Origin: Geopseudomonas aromaticivorans
GTDB lineage: Bacteria; Pseudomonadota; Gammaproteobacteria; Pseudomonadales; Pseudomonadaceae
NCBI RefSeq assembly: GCF_019097855.1
Contig: NZ_JAHRGL010000030.1
Coordinates: 266,997 to 330,996, forward strand
DNA length: 64,000 bases
Direction of reading: 5' to 3'
Shown here: piece by piece, positions 27,902 to 39,128 of the stretch
How the letters are laid out: the number at the start of each line of letters is the position of its first letter
Position numbering within the stretch: the stretch's first letter is position 1
Program-made: the position numbers and the translations under genes
The notes under the pieces: model-generated
The model's input: only the letters and a program-made list of their open reading frames with translations
Told to the model about the DNA's origin: nothing
Databases searched by the model: none

Positions 27902-29203
27902 TTGTTCTTCGAGCGTCATGAGGGCGGTGAGCGGGCCATTCTGGTTCATCTGGAAGGCCAGGCGCCCGAGGCGCGTGAAGATCCCGACGAATTCCTCGAG
28001 CTGGCCCGTTCGGCAGGCGCCGAGGTGGTCGGTTTCGTCACTATCCCGCGGCATCAGCCAACGGCGCGTTTCCTGATCGGCAGCGGCAAGGTCGAGGAGA
28101 TCTGCGAGCAGGTCAAGGCCGATGAGGCCGACCTGGTCATCTTCAACCACACCCTTACGCCTAGTCAGGAGCGCAACCTCGAGCGGGTTTTCGAGTGTCG
28201 TGTGCTGGACCGTACCGGTCTGATTCTCGACATCTTCGCTCAGCGGGCGCGGACCCACGAGGGCAAGCTGCAGGTCGAGCTGGCCCAGCTGGATCACCTG
28301 AGCACGCGTCTGGTGCGTGGCTGGACCCACCTGGAGCGGCAGAAGGGCGGTATCGGTCTGCGTGGCCCCGGCGAAACCCAGCTGGAAACCGACCGTCGCC
28401 TGCTGCGCGTGCGCATTGGCCAGATCAAGCAACGCCTGGAGAAGGTGCGCAGCCAGCGTGAGCTGGCACGGCGCGGGCGCAAGCGCGCGGAAGTGCCGGT
28501 GGTCTCGCTGGTCGGCTATACCAACGCCGGCAAGTCGACGCTGTTCAATGCGTTGACCTCCGCGGATGTCTATGCCGCCAATCAGCTGTTTGCCACGCTC
28601 GATCCGACCCTGCGCCGTCTCGAGTTCGACGACGTCGGCGGTGTGATCCTCGCCGATACCGTGGGCTTTATCCGGCACCTACCGCACAAGCTGGTCGAGG
28701 CGTTCCGCGCCACGCTCGAGGAGTCGAGCAATGCCGACCTGCTGCTGCATGTTATCGATGCCCACGAACCCGAGCGCCAGCTGCAGATCGAGCAGGTGTA
28801 TTCGGTGCTCAAAGAGATCGGCGCGGACCAGCTGCCGACTCTCGAGGTGTACAACAAGCTGGACCTGCTGCCCGATGTGGCGCCGCAGATCCAGCGCGAC
28901 GATACCGGCCGACCGGTGCGCGTCTGGCTGTCGGCCCGCGAAGGGCAGGGGCTGGACCTGCTGCGCCAGGCCATTAGCGAGCTGCTGGGCAGCGAACTGT
29001 TCGTCGGCACCCTGCGCCTGCCGCAGCAGCTCGGTCGTCTGCGCGCGCAGCTGTTTGCGCTCGGCGCGGTTCAGGACGAGCAGCATGACGAGGAAGGTGC
29101 CATCCTGTTGAAGGTGCGCCTGCAACGGGTGGAGCTGAACAAGCTGGTCAGTCGCGAGGGCTGGAAGTCCGAAGACTTTCTTGCACAACACACTTTGCAA
29201 TAA
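27902..29203 (+). CDS. hflX: GTPase HflX
   Basis: Ribosome-splitting/rescue GTPase, 433 residues: N-terminal HflX domain (GTP-independent, HTLTPSQERNLE), the conserved GGIGLRGPGETQLE linker, then the G domain with GYTNAGKSTLFNAL, DTVGFIRHLP and NKLD. The start is TTG (Met-Phe-Phe-Glu-Arg), the form I recall for Pseudomonas HflX. It follows hfq by 15 bases. Confidence 0.96.
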   Translation: MFFERHEGGERAILVHLEGQAPEAREDPDEFLELARSAGAEVVGFVTIPRHQPTARFLIGSGKVEEICEQVKADEADLVIFNHTLTPSQERNLERVFECRVLDRTGLILDIFAQRARTHEGKLQVELAQLDHLSTRLVRGWTHLERQKGGIGLRGPGETQLETDRRLLRVRIGQIKQRLEKVRSQRELARRGRKRAEVPVVSLVGYTNAGKSTLFNALTSADVYAANQLFATLDPTLRRLEFDDVGGVILADTVGFIRHLPHKLVEAFRATLEESSNADLLLHVIDAHEPERQLQIEQVYSVLKEIGADQLPTLEVYNKLDLLPDVAPQIQRDDTGRPVRVWLSAREGQGLDLLRQAISELLGSELFVGTLRLPQQLGRLRAQLFALGAVQDEQHDEEGAILLKVRLQRVELNKLVSREGWKSEDFLAQHTLQ

Positions 29204-29241
29204 AGCCCGGGCTGCCGGCTTTGCCGCTGATCCGGGGCTTT
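29202..29241 (+). terminator. Possible terminator after hflX
   Basis: AAAGCCCGG at the hflX stop pairs with CCGGGGCTTT (29232-29241) with one bulged base. The enclosed sequence can form an inner hairpin, and a short T-stretch ends the arm. It may partly separate hflX from hflKC. Confidence 0.4.
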
Positions 29242-29302
29242 CTGTAGCATGGGCGGATGTGCGCCGAATGCGCGTCTATGCGTTATCAGTGGGGAGAACG
29301 CT

Positions 29303-30463
29303 ATGGCTTGGAATGAGCCGGGTGGTGGCAACTCGAACGACCAGGATCCCTGGGGTGGTCGCCGTGGCGGCGGCCGTCAGGGGCCGCCAGACCTGGATGA
29401 AGCCTTGCGCAAGCTGCAGGACAACCTGAACAGTCTGTTCGGGGGGCGCAAGCGTAGCGGTGGGGACGGTGGTGCCGGCAAGGGTGGCGGTGTCGGACTG
29501 CTGGCGATCGGCTTCGGCCTGCTGGCCGCGCTCTGGCTGTACAGTGCCGTCTATGTGGTCGACGAGCAGGAGCAGGCAGTGATTCTGCGCTTCGGCAAGT
29601 ACTATGAAACCGTCGGGCCGGGCCTGAACCTCTATTTCCCGCCGATCGACCGCAAGTTTCAGGATAACGTCACCCGCGAGCGCGCCTACACCAAGCAGGG
29701 GCAGATGCTCACCGAGGACGAGAACATCATCGAGGTACCGCTGACCGTGCAGTATAGGGTGAGCAACCTGCAGGAGTTCGTGCTCAACGTCGACCAGCCG
29801 GAAATCAGCCTGCAGCACGCCACCGACAGCGCCCTGCGCCACGTGGTCGGCTCGACCTCGATGGATCAGGTGCTGACCGAGGGCCGCGAGCAGATGGCGG
29901 GTGAGGTCAAGGAACGCCTGCAGCGCTTCCTCGACACCTACAAAACCGGCATCACGGTGACCCAGGTGAACATCCAGAGCGCCGCCGCGCCGCGCGAGGT
30001 GCAGGAAGCCTTCGACGACGTGATCCGCGCCCGCGAGGACGAGCAGCGCGAGAAGAACCAGGCCGAGGCCTACGCCAACGGCGTGATTCCGGAAGCGCGC
30101 GGCCAGGCTCAGCGCATCGTCGAGGATGCCAACGGCTATCGCGAGGAAGTGGTGGCGCGCGCCCAGGGCGAGGCGGACCGCTTCAGCCGGCTGGTTGCCG
30201 AGTATCGCAAGGCGCCGGACGTGACCCGTGAGCGCCTGTATCTGGAAACCATGCAGGAAATGCTGAGCAACACCAGTAAGGTGCTGGTCACCGGCGAGCA
30301 GGGGCAGAACAATCTGCTCTATCTGCCGCTGGACAAGATGATCGATAGCCGGGCGCCGGCGGCCAGTGCGGTGGCGCCGAGTGCTCAGGCCGGGGCGGCC
30401 GAGCCTGCATCGCGGGCGACAGTAGACCTGCAGCGTGACCTGCGTTCGAGGGAGAGCCGCTGA
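29303..30463 (+). CDS. hflK: HflK, subunit of the FtsH modulator complex
   Basis: SPFH/prohibitin-family protein that forms a membrane cage with HflC around FtsH and limits its proteolysis. The 386 residues begin with a Gly-rich cytoplasmic region (about 1-60), then one transmembrane helix (near VGLLAIGFGLLAALWLYSA), then the SPFH domain and a long helix rich in charged residues. The ATG at 29303 with GGGGAG upstream is the start. The stop overlaps the hflC ATG (TGATG). Confidence 0.96.
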   Translation: MAWNEPGGGNSNDQDPWGGRRGGGRQGPPDLDEALRKLQDNLNSLFGGRKRSGGDGGAGKGGGVGLLAIGFGLLAALWLYSAVYVVDEQEQAVILRFGKYYETVGPGLNLYFPPIDRKFQDNVTRERAYTKQGQMLTEDENIIEVPLTVQYRVSNLQEFVLNVDQPEISLQHATDSALRHVVGSTSMDQVLTEGREQMAGEVKERLQRFLDTYKTGITVTQVNIQSAAAPREVQEAFDDVIRAREDEQREKNQAEAYANGVIPEARGQAQRIVEDANGYREEVVARAQGEADRFSRLVAEYRKAPDVTRERLYLETMQEMLSNTSKVLVTGEQGQNNLLYLPLDKMIDSRAPAASAVAPSAQAGAAEPASRATVDLQRDLRSRESR

Positions 30464-31332
30464 TGAGCAACAAGTCGCTGATCGCCCTGATTGCAGCTGC
30501 CGTGCTGGCGCTGATCGGGTGGAACTGCTTCTACATCGTGCTGCAGACCGAGAAGGCGGTGCTGCTGCAGTTTGGCCGGATTGTCCAGGCCGACGTGCAG
30601 CCGGGTCTGCATGTGAAAATCCCTTACGTCAACCAGGTGCGCAAGTTCGATGCGCGCCTGCTGACGCTGGACTCGCCGACCGAGCGCTTCCTCACTCTGG
30701 AGAAGAAGGCGGTGATGGTCGACGCCTTCGCCAAGTGGCGGGTGGCCGATGCCGAGCGCTTCTACACCGCGACCTCGGGCATGAAGCAGATTGCCGACGA
30801 GCGTCTGTCGCGGCGTCTGGAGTCCGGTCTGCGCGACCAATTCGGCAAGCGCACCCTGCACGAAGTGGTGTCCGGCGAGCGCGATGCGCTGATGGCCGAT
30901 ATCACCCAGTTGCTGGATCGCATGGCACGGCGCGAACTGGGGATCGAGGTGCTTGACGTGCGAGTCAAGGCCATCGACCTGCCCAAGGAAGTCAATCGCA
31001 GCGTGTTCGAGCGCATGAGTACCGAGCGCGAGCGCGAGGCCCGCGAACACCGCGCCAAGGGTCGCGAGCTGGCCGAAGGCATCCGTGCCGACGCCGACCG
31101 CCAGCGTCGCGTGCTGCTGGCCGGCGCTTATCGCGAGTCGGAAGAGCTGCGTGGCCAGGGTGATGCCCAGGCGGCGGCGATCTATGCCAAGGCCTACAGC
31201 CAGGATCCGGAGTTCTACTCCTTCCACCGCAGCCTGCAGGCCTATCGGCAGAGCTTTTCCGGCAAGCGCGACATGATGGTGCTCGATCCGAAGAGCGACT
31301 TCTTCCGCTATCTGGAGCAGTCCAAGCCCTGA
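30463..31332 (+). CDS. hflC: HflC, subunit of the FtsH modulator complex
   Basis: Partner of HflK, 289 residues: an N-terminal membrane helix (about 5-25), the SPFH domain (VLLQFGRIVQADVQPGLH) and a C-terminal coiled-coil helix (STEREREAREHRAKGRELAEG). Coupled to hflK by a one-base overlap. A strong intrinsic terminator follows 68 bases downstream. Confidence 0.96.
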   Translation: MSNKSLIALIAAAVLALIGWNCFYIVLQTEKAVLLQFGRIVQADVQPGLHVKIPYVNQVRKFDARLLTLDSPTERFLTLEKKAVMVDAFAKWRVADAERFYTATSGMKQIADERLSRRLESGLRDQFGKRTLHEVVSGERDALMADITQLLDRMARRELGIEVLDVRVKAIDLPKEVNRSVFERMSTEREREAREHRAKGRELAEGIRADADRQRRVLLAGAYRESEELRGQGDAQAAAIYAKAYSQDPEFYSFHRSLQAYRQSFSGKRDMMVLDPKSDFFRYLEQSKP

Positions 31333-31400
31333 GACGTCCACCCGGCGGCCGTTGCGCGGCTGCCGGGGTGACCTCGGGGAAAACGTGTTATTATGAATCA

Positions 31401-31422
31401 GCCGGGATTTCCCGGCTTTTTT
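31401..31422 (+). terminator. Intrinsic terminator after hflC
   Basis: GCCGGG (31401-31406) pairs with CCCGGC (31411-31416) over an ATTT loop and is followed at once by six T residues. It also shows that the next small gene starts after it, at 31438, rather than at an in-frame ATG at 31393. Confidence 0.85.
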
Positions 31423-31437
31423 GCGTCTGCGGGAACC

Positions 31438-31623
31438 ATGTGGCAAGAACTGGGCATCGCTTTTTGTCTGCTGCTGGTGCTGGAAGGCATTCTGCCGTTC
31501 CTCTGTCCGCGGCGCTGGCGCGAGGCTGTCGTCAGTCTGGCCCGGCTGGAGGATCGCCAGCTGCGGCTGATCGGACTGGGCAGCATGCTGCTGGGAACGG
31601 CCCTGTTGTACGGGCTTCGTTGA
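31438..31623 (+). CDS. DUF2065 (YjeT-like) small membrane protein
   Basis: A 61-residue inner-membrane protein with two hydrophobic helices (about 3-18 and 42-58) separated by a CPRRWREAV loop, matching the YjeT/DUF2065 family found between hflC and hisZ/purA in many gammaproteobacteria. Function unknown. It lies between the hflC terminator and hisZ and may be cotranscribed with hisZ, 32 bases downstream. Confidence 0.85.
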   Translation: MWQELGIAFCLLLVLEGILPFLCPRRWREAVVSLARLEDRQLRLIGLGSMLLGTALLYGLR

Positions 31624-31655
31624 ATACCACGCCCGGCTGAACGGGGAGAGACAAT

Positions 31656-32843
31656 ATGGCAACGCTGGACCGCTGGCTGCTGCCGGATGGAATCGAAGAG
31701 GTGCTGCCGGCAGAGGCGGCCCGCATAGAGACGGCTCGCCGTCAGGTGCTGGATCTGTTCCGCAACTGGGGCTACGAGCTGGTCATTACCCCGCATATCG
31801 AATACCTGGAGTCCCTGCTCACCGGTGCGGGTCAGGATCTCGATCTGCGGACCTTCAAGGTCACCGATCCGCTGTCCGGCCGGCAGATGGGCTTCCGTGC
31901 CGACATCACGCCGCAGGTCGCGCGTCTCGATGCGCATACCCATCGCCAGGAAGGGCCGAGCCGCCTGTGCTATGCCGGCAGCGTGCTGCACGCGCGTCCG
32001 GGGGTGCTGTCCACTTCGCGCAGTCCGATCCAGATCGGCGCCGAACTGTATGGCGACGCCAGCACCGCCAGTGACAGCGAGATCATCAGCCTGATGCTCG
32101 AGGTGCTGGAGCTGGCGGGGGTCGCCGAGGTACACATGGACCTCGGTCATGTCGGCATCTATCGCGGCCTGGCGCGTGCCGCCGGTCTGTCCGGCGAAGC
32201 CGAACAGCAGTTGTTCGAGGCCCTGCAGCGCAAGGCGATCGACGAAGTGGCCGCCTTGACTGCGGCTCTGCCGGTCGAGCAGGCGTCCATGCTGCGCGCT
32301 CTGGCCCAGCTGTGCGGCGGACGTGAAGTGCTGGTGCAGGCGCGCGCGCAACTGGCCGCAGCGCCGGCTGAGGTGCTCGCGGCGCTGGCCGAGCTGGAAG
32401 AGCTGGCCAACCTGTTGAGCGCGCGCTACCCGGCGCTGCCGCTGTATTTCGACCTGGGCGAGCTGCGCGGCTACCACTACCACACCGGTGCGGTGTTTGC
32501 GGCCTTCGTGCCCGGCATCGGTCAGGCGATTGCCCAGGGTGGACGTTACGACGACATCGGCGCGCATTTCGGCCGGGCGCGACCGGCCACCGGTTTTTCC
32601 ACCGATCTGAAGGTGCTGGTCAGTCTGGGGCAGGCCATTCAGGCCGAGGCTCCGGGAGGCGTCTGGGCACCACAGGGCGGCGATGCGCTGCTCTGGCAGG
32701 CGGTTCTCGAGCTGCGTCGCAGCGGGCGGCGGGTGGTACAGGCGCTGCCCGGGCAGACCCTGGCGGAGGCCCGTGCGGCGGGCTGCGACAGCGAATTGCA
32801 TTTGCAGGAGGGTGGCTGGCAGGTCTCGCCGCTGGCCTCCTGA
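31656..32843 (+). CDS. hisZ: ATP phosphoribosyltransferase regulatory subunit HisZ
   Basis: HisS-like regulatory partner of the short-form HisG, first step of histidine synthesis. The 395 residues show a class II aminoacyl-tRNA-synthetase-like fold ([16 protein letters not shown], the paralogue form of HisS motif 2, and YYHTG/GGRYDDI near 290) but no anticodon-binding domain. A GGGGAGAG ribosome site precedes the ATG. It sits upstream of purA, as usual in Pseudomonas. Confidence 0.94.
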   Translation: MATLDRWLLPDGIEEVLPAEAARIETARRQVLDLFRNWGYELVITPHIEYLESLLTGAGQDLDLRTFKVTDPLSGRQMGFRADITPQVARLDAHTHRQEGPSRLCYAGSVLHARPGVLSTSRSPIQIGAELYGDASTASDSEIISLMLEVLELAGVAEVHMDLGHVGIYRGLARAAGLSGEAEQQLFEALQRKAIDEVAALTAALPVEQASMLRALAQLCGGREVLVQARAQLAAAPAEVLAALAELEELANLLSARYPALPLYFDLGELRGYHYHTGAVFAAFVPGIGQAIAQGGRYDDIGAHFGRARPATGFSTDLKVLVSLGQAIQAEAPGGVWAPQGGDALLWQAVLELRRSGRRVVQALPGQTLAEARAAGCDSELHLQEGGWQVSPLAS

Positions 32844-34193
<1,350 letters not shown>

Positions 34194-34211
34194 TCGCTGG
34201 TTGCCGGAAAG

Positions 34212-34237
34212 AGACCGCCTTCGGGCGGTCTTTTTTT
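34212..34237 (+). terminator. Intrinsic terminator of purA
   Basis: AGACCGCC and GGCGGTCT flank a TTCG tetraloop and continue into a run of seven T residues, 19 bases after the purA stop. Confidence 0.93.
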
Positions 34238-34304
34238 GCCTGGAGAAGGTGCGAGATGGTGTTGCTGTGAGATGCTGGAAGTGGCTGCTTTTCTGTAGGC
34301 GAAA

Positions 34305-34332
34305 AAAAACCGGATCGTGAGATCCGGTTTTT
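34305..34332 (-). terminator. Intrinsic terminator of the tRNA-Leu operon
   Basis: AAAAACCGGATC (34305-34316) pairs with GATCCGGTTTTT (34321-34332) over a GTGA loop. On the leftward strand the stem is followed by a long T-run (the A8 at 34302-34309 of the plus strand), so it ends the two leftward tRNA genes. Confidence 0.88.
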
Positions 34333-34338
34333 TCAAAT

Positions 34339-34425
34339 TGGTGCCCAGAAGAAGACTCGAACTTCCACGGTGTTGCCACCACTGATACCTGAAACCAGCG
34401 CGTCTACCAATTCCGCCATCTGGGC
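34339..34425 (-). tRNA. tRNA-Leu (anticodon CAG), distal copy
   Basis: An 87-base class II tRNA with encoded CCA. Acceptor GCCCAGA pairs with TCTGGGC; the D-arm contains GGTAGACGC; the anticodon stem CTGGT/ATCAG holds the loop TTCAGGT with anticodon CAG; the variable arm is TGGTG-GCAA-CACCG; and the T-arm is GTTCGAGTC. It decodes CUG, the main leucine codon in this GC-rich DNA. Second gene of a leftward pair. Confidence 0.95.
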
Positions 34426-34500
34426 GTGCCATGTTTGCCGTTGCCGGCGAAGCCTGACTGCTTCTTTTTACAAACATCCGCAAAAGCGTCTGTTTGGAAT

Positions 34501-34587
34501 TGGTGCCCAGGAGAAGACTCGAACTTCCACGGTGTTGCCACCACTGATACCTGAAACCAGCGCGTCTACCAATTCCGCCACCTGGGC
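34501..34587 (-). tRNA. tRNA-Leu (anticodon CAG), proximal copy
   Basis: Nearly identical to the other tRNA-Leu, 75 bases away; the acceptor end is GCCCAGG/CCTGGGC instead of GCCCAGA/TCTGGGC, so compensatory changes keep the stem paired. Anticodon CAG and encoded CCA are the same. The two should be processed from one transcript. Confidence 0.95.
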
Positions 34588-34790
34588 TAATAGTGCGATG
34601 ATTGCTCATCTGCTCTATCGTTACAGCGTTCACTGCTGCTGTGGGCGCAAACTATACGGGGGCTTGGGGTGCTTGTAAACCCCTGATATGAAAAAATTTT
34701 ATTGTGCCGACAAGGCTGCGCTCGGCGCCGCTTTCGCGCTTCAATATAGGCATGACCACAAGCAAGACAACCACAGGTAAAACCGGACAT

Positions 34791-37508
34791 ATGGCCGATG
34801 ATTGGCAAACCCTCGATCCCGAGGCCGCCCGCGAGGCGGAAAAATACGCAAACCCCATTCCCAGTCGTGAGCTGATCCTCGCGCACCTGGCCGAGCGCGG
34901 TGCGCCGGCTTCCCGTGCGCAGCTGTTCGAGGAGCTCGGGCTGCATGGCGAGGAGGCCGAGGAGGCCCTGCGCCGCCGACTGCGCGCTATGGAGCGCGAT
35001 GGTCAACTGATCTACACCCGCCGCGGTGCCTATGCCCCGGTGGACAAGCTGGACCTGATTCGCGGCCGCGTCAGCGGCCACCGCGATGGCTTCGGCTTCC
35101 TGATTCCCGACGACGGCAGCGACGATCTGTTCCTCAGTCCGGCGCAGATGCGCCTGGTGTTCGACGGCGACCGCGCGCTGGCGCGGGTCGCCGGTCTCGA
35201 TCGCCGCGGCCGGCGCGAAGGCGCGCTGGTCGAGGTGCTCGAACGCGCCCACGAAACCCTAGTCGGCCGCTTCTTCGAGGAAAGCGGTGTCTCCATGGTG
35301 GTGGCCGACAACCCGAAGGTCCAGCAGCAGGTGCTGGTCCTGGCGGGCAAGCAGGGCGCGGCGCGCCATGGCCAGTTCGTCCAGGTGCGCATCGACGTGT
35401 GGCCGACGGCGTTCCGCCAGGCCCAGGGCGAGGTGGTCGAGGTGCTCGGCGACTATATGGCGCCGGGCATGGAGATCGAGGTTGCCATGCGCAGCTACGA
35501 CCTGCCGCACGAGTGGCCGGAGGCCCTGCTCAAGGAGGCGAAGAAGCTCAAGCCCGAAGTGGAGGAGAAGGACAAGGAGAAGCGCGTCGATCTGCGCGGC
35601 CTGCCCTTCGTCACCATCGATGGCGAGGATGCCCGCGACTTCGACGACGCGGTCTACGCCGAGGCGGTCAAGGGCGCCGGTTGGCGTCTGTTCGTCGCCA
35701 TTGCCGACGTCTCCCATTATGTGAAGGTAGGCTCGGCGCTGGACGAGGAGGCGGTCAAGCGCGGCAACTCGGTGTATTTCCCCGAGCGGGTGATCCCGAT
35801 GCTGCCGGAAGAGCTGTCCAATGGTCTGTGCTCGCTGAATCCGCTGGTCGATCGTCTGGCCATGGTCTGCGAGATGACGGTGTCGAAGAGCGGCGAGCTG
35901 ACCGGCTACCAGTTCTATGAGGCGGTGATCCACTCCCATGCGCGGCTGACCTACACCAAGGTCAGCCAGTTGCTGGAGAAGCCCAACTCCACCGAGGCCA
36001 AGTACCTGCGCGAGCAGATGCCGCATCTGGTGCCGCACCTGCGTCAGCTGTATGCGCTGTACAAGGTGCTGCTGGCGGCGCGCCACGTGCGCGGCGCCAT
36101 CGACTTCGAGACCCAGGAGACGCGCATCGTCTTCGGCGCCGACCGCAAGATCACCGAGATCCGCCCGACCCAGCGCAACGATGCGCACCGGCTGATCGAG
36201 GAGTGCATGCTCTGCGCCAACGTCGCCACGGCCCTGTTCCTCGCGGAGCACGAGGTGCCGGCGCTGTACCGCGTGCATGACGGTCCGCCGGCGGAGAAGC
36301 TGGAGAAATTGCGCAGCTTCCTCGGCGAACTGGGCCTGACCCTGAATCGCGGCAAGGGCGATCCGACGCCCAAGGACTACCTGAAGCTGCTCGAGGCGGT
36401 GCGCGAGCGCCCGGATCAGCACTTGATCCAGACCGTGATGCTGCGCTCGCTGAGTCAGGCGGTGTACAGCGCGGACAACGCCGGGCACTTTGGTCTGAAC
36501 TACGAGGCCTACACCCACTTCACCTCGCCGATCCGCCGTTATCCGGATCTGCTGGTGCATCGGGCGATCCGCAGCGTGATCCGCTCCAAGCGCACCACCG
36601 CCAAGGTGCGTCGCGTCGGCGCGGCGAGCATGCCCAAGGCGCGCATCTATCCGTACGACGAGGGGCGTCTGGAGCAGCTCGGCGTGCAGTGCTCGATGAC
36701 CGAGCGGCGCGCCGACGAGGCGACCCGCGATGTGGTCAACTGGCTGAAGTGCGAGTACATGCGCGAGCGGGTCGGCGAGCGCTTCCCGGGGGTGGTGACC
36801 GCGGTGACCGGCTTTGGTCTGTTCGTCGAGCTGACCGACATCTATGTCGAAGGCCTGGTGCACGTCACCGCCCTGCCGGGCGACTACTACCACTTCGACC
36901 CGGTCCATCATCGCCTGAGTGGCGAGCGTTCCGGGCGCAGCTTCCGCCTCGGTGACACCGTCGAGGTGCTGGTGGCGCGGGTCGATCTCGACGAGCGCAA
37001 GATCGACTTCGAGCTCGGCGACGCCGCGCAGTCCGTGCCGCCGTCGCGCAAGCGTGCGGGCAAGGCTGAAGAGGGGCGGGCGGGCGCCGGCAAGGCGCCA
37101 GGGCGCAAGCGTGGCGCCGCGCGCGAGCCAGAGCCGGTAGCCGAGTCGCGCAGTCCGCGTGGTCCGGCGCGCAAGACCGGGCGGGTGCAAGCTCTGCCGG
37201 AAGTGGCGCCGGCGCTGGAGGAGCAGGCCGATGCGCTGCTGGGCAATGTCGACGTACAGAAGAGCCGGGCGCTGAAGAAGAAGCTGCTCGAGGAGGCCAA
37301 GGCGCCGGAAAAGCCGTCCGCCAAGGCCGACAAGGGCAAGAGCAAGGCCAAGGCGGCCGCTGCCGGTAAGGCCGCAGAGAAGAAGAAGGCCATCCCTCGC
37401 CCGGTCAGGGTTTCCGGTGCGGGCAAGGCCAAGCCGGCCAAGAAGGCCGGGGCGGCCGACAGTGCGCCCGCGGGGCGAGCCATACGTAAACGCAAGGTCA
37501 AAGAATGA
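34791..37508 (+). CDS. rnr: Ribonuclease R
   Basis: 3'-5' processive exoribonuclease for structured RNA, 905 residues: N-terminal helix-turn-helix (about 20-85), cold-shock OB domains, the RNB catalytic domain ([12 protein letters not shown] supplies the metal aspartates) and an S1 domain ([19 protein letters not shown]). A Lys/Ala/Gly-rich tail of about 160 residues follows. The ATG at 34791 matches the family start ([19 protein letters not shown]); earlier in-frame ATGs lie in unconserved sequence. rlmB overlaps the stop by 4 bases. Confidence 0.96.
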   Translation: MADDWQTLDPEAAREAEKYANPIPSRELILAHLAERGAPASRAQLFEELGLHGEEAEEALRRRLRAMERDGQLIYTRRGAYAPVDKLDLIRGRVSGHRDGFGFLIPDDGSDDLFLSPAQMRLVFDGDRALARVAGLDRRGRREGALVEVLERAHETLVGRFFEESGVSMVVADNPKVQQQVLVLAGKQGAARHGQFVQVRIDVWPTAFRQAQGEVVEVLGDYMAPGMEIEVAMRSYDLPHEWPEALLKEAKKLKPEVEEKDKEKRVDLRGLPFVTIDGEDARDFDDAVYAEAVKGAGWRLFVAIADVSHYVKVGSALDEEAVKRGNSVYFPERVIPMLPEELSNGLCSLNPLVDRLAMVCEMTVSKSGELTGYQFYEAVIHSHARLTYTKVSQLLEKPNSTEAKYLREQMPHLVPHLRQLYALYKVLLAARHVRGAIDFETQETRIVFGADRKITEIRPTQRNDAHRLIEECMLCANVATALFLAEHEVPALYRVHDGPPAEKLEKLRSFLGELGLTLNRGKGDPTPKDYLKLLEAVRERPDQHLIQTVMLRSLSQAVYSADNAGHFGLNYEAYTHFTSPIRRYPDLLVHRAIRSVIRSKRTTAKVRRVGAASMPKARIYPYDEGRLEQLGVQCSMTERRADEATRDVVNWLKCEYMRERVGERFPGVVTAVTGFGLFVELTDIYVEGLVHVTALPGDYYHFDPVHHRLSGERSGRSFRLGDTVEVLVARVDLDERKIDFELGDAAQSVPPSRKRAGKAEEGRAGAGKAPGRKRGAAREPEPVAESRSPRGPARKTGRVQALPEVAPALEEQADALLGNVDVQKSRALKKKLLEEAKAPEKPSAKADKGKSKAKAAAAGKAAEKKKAIPRPVRVSGAGKAKPAKKAGAADSAPAGRAIRKRKVKE

Positions 37509-38257
37509 GTCAGTGGGAGCGGGTCTACGGCGTGCATGCCGTAGAGGCATTGCTGCGCCATCACCCCAAGCGGGTCAAGCAGCTGTGGTTGGCCGAGGGG
37601 CGCCAGGATCCGCGGGTGCAGGCGCTGGTGCAGCTGGCCGGCGAGGCGCGGGTGCCGGTCGGCCAGCGCGAGCGGCGCGAACTGGATGAGTGGGCTGAGG
37701 GCGTGCACCAGGGCGTGGTCGCCGAGGTCAGTCCGAGCCAGGTGTGGGGCGAGAACTTCCTCGACGAGTTGCTGGCGCGCGGCGAATCCGTGCCGCTGCT
37801 GCTGGTGCTCGACGGGGTGACCGATCCGCACAACCTCGGCGCCTGCCTGCGCACTGCCGATGCCGCCGGGGTGCAGGCGGTGATCGTGCCCAAGGACAAG
37901 TCGGCGACCCTCAATGCCACCGTGCGCAAGGTCGCCTGCGGTGCGGCGGAAGTGATTCCGCTGGTGGCGGTGACCAACCTGGCGCGTACCCTGGAGAAGC
38001 TGCAGCAGCAGGGGCTGTGGATCGTCGGCACCGCCGGCGAGGCGACCCAGGAGATCTACGATCTCGACCTGCGCGGGCCGACCGTGCTGGTGATGGGGGC
38101 CGAGGGCAAGGGCATGCGCCGCCTGACCCGCGAGCATTGCGACTATCTGGCGCGCCTGCCGATGGGGGGCAGCGTCAGCAGCCTCAATGTCTCGGTGGCC
38201 ACCGGCGTTTGCCTGTTCGAGGCGGTGCGTCAGCGCCGCCCGTCCGTGCCAGCATGA
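37505..38257 (+). CDS. rlmB: 23S rRNA (guanosine-2'-O-)-methyltransferase RlmB
   Basis: SPOUT methyltransferase for Gm2251 of 23S rRNA, 250 residues. The N-terminal substrate-binding domain ([15 protein letters not shown]) precedes the knotted domain with [26 protein letters not shown] and [14 protein letters not shown]. The start overlaps the rnr stop (ATGA), the standard rnr-rlmB pair. Confidence 0.97.
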   Translation: MSQWERVYGVHAVEALLRHHPKRVKQLWLAEGRQDPRVQALVQLAGEARVPVGQRERRELDEWAEGVHQGVVAEVSPSQVWGENFLDELLARGESVPLLLVLDGVTDPHNLGACLRTADAAGVQAVIVPKDKSATLNATVRKVACGAAEVIPLVAVTNLARTLEKLQQQGLWIVGTAGEATQEIYDLDLRGPTVLVMGAEGKGMRRLTREHCDYLARLPMGGSVSSLNVSVATGVCLFEAVRQRRPSVPA

Positions 38258-38259
38258 AT

Positions 38260-38288
38260 CGCTGCCCCGCATTGCTTGCGGGGCAGCG
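38260..38288 (+). terminator. Hairpin after rlmB
   Basis: CGCTGCCCCGC (38260-38270) pairs perfectly with GCGGGGCAGCG (38278-38288) over a 7-base loop, 3 bases after the rlmB stop. No T-run follows. The right arm overlaps the -35 box of the rpsF promoter. Confidence 0.6.
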
Positions 38289-38304
38289 GTCCCCTCCGTA
38301 CAAT
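38276..38304 (+). promoter_or_regulatory. Sigma70-like promoter of rpsF
   Basis: TTGCGG (38276-38281), 17 bases and TACAAT (38299-38304). Transcription would start near 38311 and give a leader of about 110 bases before the rpsF ATG. Confidence 0.6.
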
Positions 38305-38376
38305 GCCACCCCTTGCCGTCGCGGCAGGCGTATTTGCGCCCGCGCCCGGCAAGCACACACGAAATATTCACTCCTT

Positions 38377-38399
38377 GCCTGACCGCCCTGGCGGCAGGC
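38377..38399 (+). promoter_or_regulatory. Candidate S6:S18 autoregulatory leader hairpin
   Basis: In the rpsF leader GCCTG (38377-38381) pairs with CAGGC (38395-38399) and CCGC (38383-38386) with GCGG (38391-38394), leaving a bulged A before a CCG. It stands 11 bases before the AAGGAG site at 38411. Bulge-plus-CCG hairpins in rpsF leaders are known to bind the S6:S18 complex and repress the operon; this is a match by position and shape, not by test. Confidence 0.4.
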
Positions 38400-38421
38400 T
38401 GCATAACCGTAAGGAGCATTT

Positions 38422-38832
38422 ATGCGTCATTACGAAATCGTCTTCCTGGTTCACCCGGATCAGAGTGAGCAGGTTGGCGGTATGGTCGAGCGTTACACCA
38501 AGACCATCGAAGAAGACGGCGGCAAGGTTCACCGCCTGGAAGACTGGGGCCGTCGTCAGCTGGCTTACGCCATCGACAACGTGCACAAGGCTCACTACGT
38601 TCTGATGAACGTCGAGTGCAGCGGTGCTGCCCTGGCCGAGCTGGAAGACAACTTCCGCTACAACGACGCCGTGATCCGCAACCTGGTGATCCGTCGCGAC
38701 GAAGCCGTGACCGAACAATCCGAGATGCTCAAGGCCGAAGAAAGCCGCAACGAGCGCCGCGAGCGTCGTGACCGTAGCGACAGCGCCGAAGGCGCCGCTG
38801 AAGGCAGCGACGGCGACAGCGCCGACGAGTAA
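38422..38832 (+). CDS. rpsF: 30S ribosomal protein S6
   Basis: S6 of the small-subunit platform, 136 residues, starting [18 protein letters not shown], with the [14 protein letters not shown] motif that contacts S18. The acidic, Ser/Glu-rich C-terminal tail is of the type that RimK glutamylates in Pseudomonas. First gene of rpsF-rpsR-(DUF2232)-rplI, with AAGGAG 5 bases before the ATG. Confidence 0.97.
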   Translation: MRHYEIVFLVHPDQSEQVGGMVERYTKTIEEDGGKVHRLEDWGRRQLAYAIDNVHKAHYVLMNVECSGAALAELEDNFRYNDAVIRNLVIRRDEAVTEQSEMLKAEESRNERRERRDRSDSAEGAAEGSDGDSADE

Positions 38833-38863
38833 TCTTCGTAACCAGTATTGAGGAGCCACTTTC

Positions 38864-39094
38864 ATGGCACGTTTTTTCCGTCGTCGTAAGTTCTGCCGTT
38901 TCACCGCTGAAGGCGTTCTGGAGATCGATTACAAGGATCTCAACACCCTGAAGGCCTACGTCTCCGAAACCGGCAAGATCGTTCCGAGCCGTATCACCGG
39001 CACCAAAGCCAAATATCAGCGTCAGCTGGCTACCGCGATCAAGCGCGCCCGCTACCTGGCCCTGCTGCCCTACACCGACAGCCACGGTCGTTGA
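38864..39094 (+). CDS. rpsR: 30S ribosomal protein S18
   Basis: S18, 76 residues: basic N-terminus [17 protein letters not shown] and the core [17 protein letters not shown]. It pairs with S6 on the platform. It lies 31 bases after rpsF; priB, which stands between the two in enterics, is absent as usual in Pseudomonas. Confidence 0.98.
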   Translation: MARFFRRRKFCRFTAEGVLEIDYKDLNTLKAYVSETGKIVPSRITGTKAKYQRQLATAIKRARYLALLPYTDSHGR

Positions 39095-39128
39095 GACCCG
39101 GACGTCGACAGGTCAACGGATGTAATTC

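Noticed and set aside
31393-31437. Longer DUF2065 start at the ATG at 31393
   Set aside because: The extension is encoded by the hflC terminator hairpin and T-run, so the ATG at 31438 is used.
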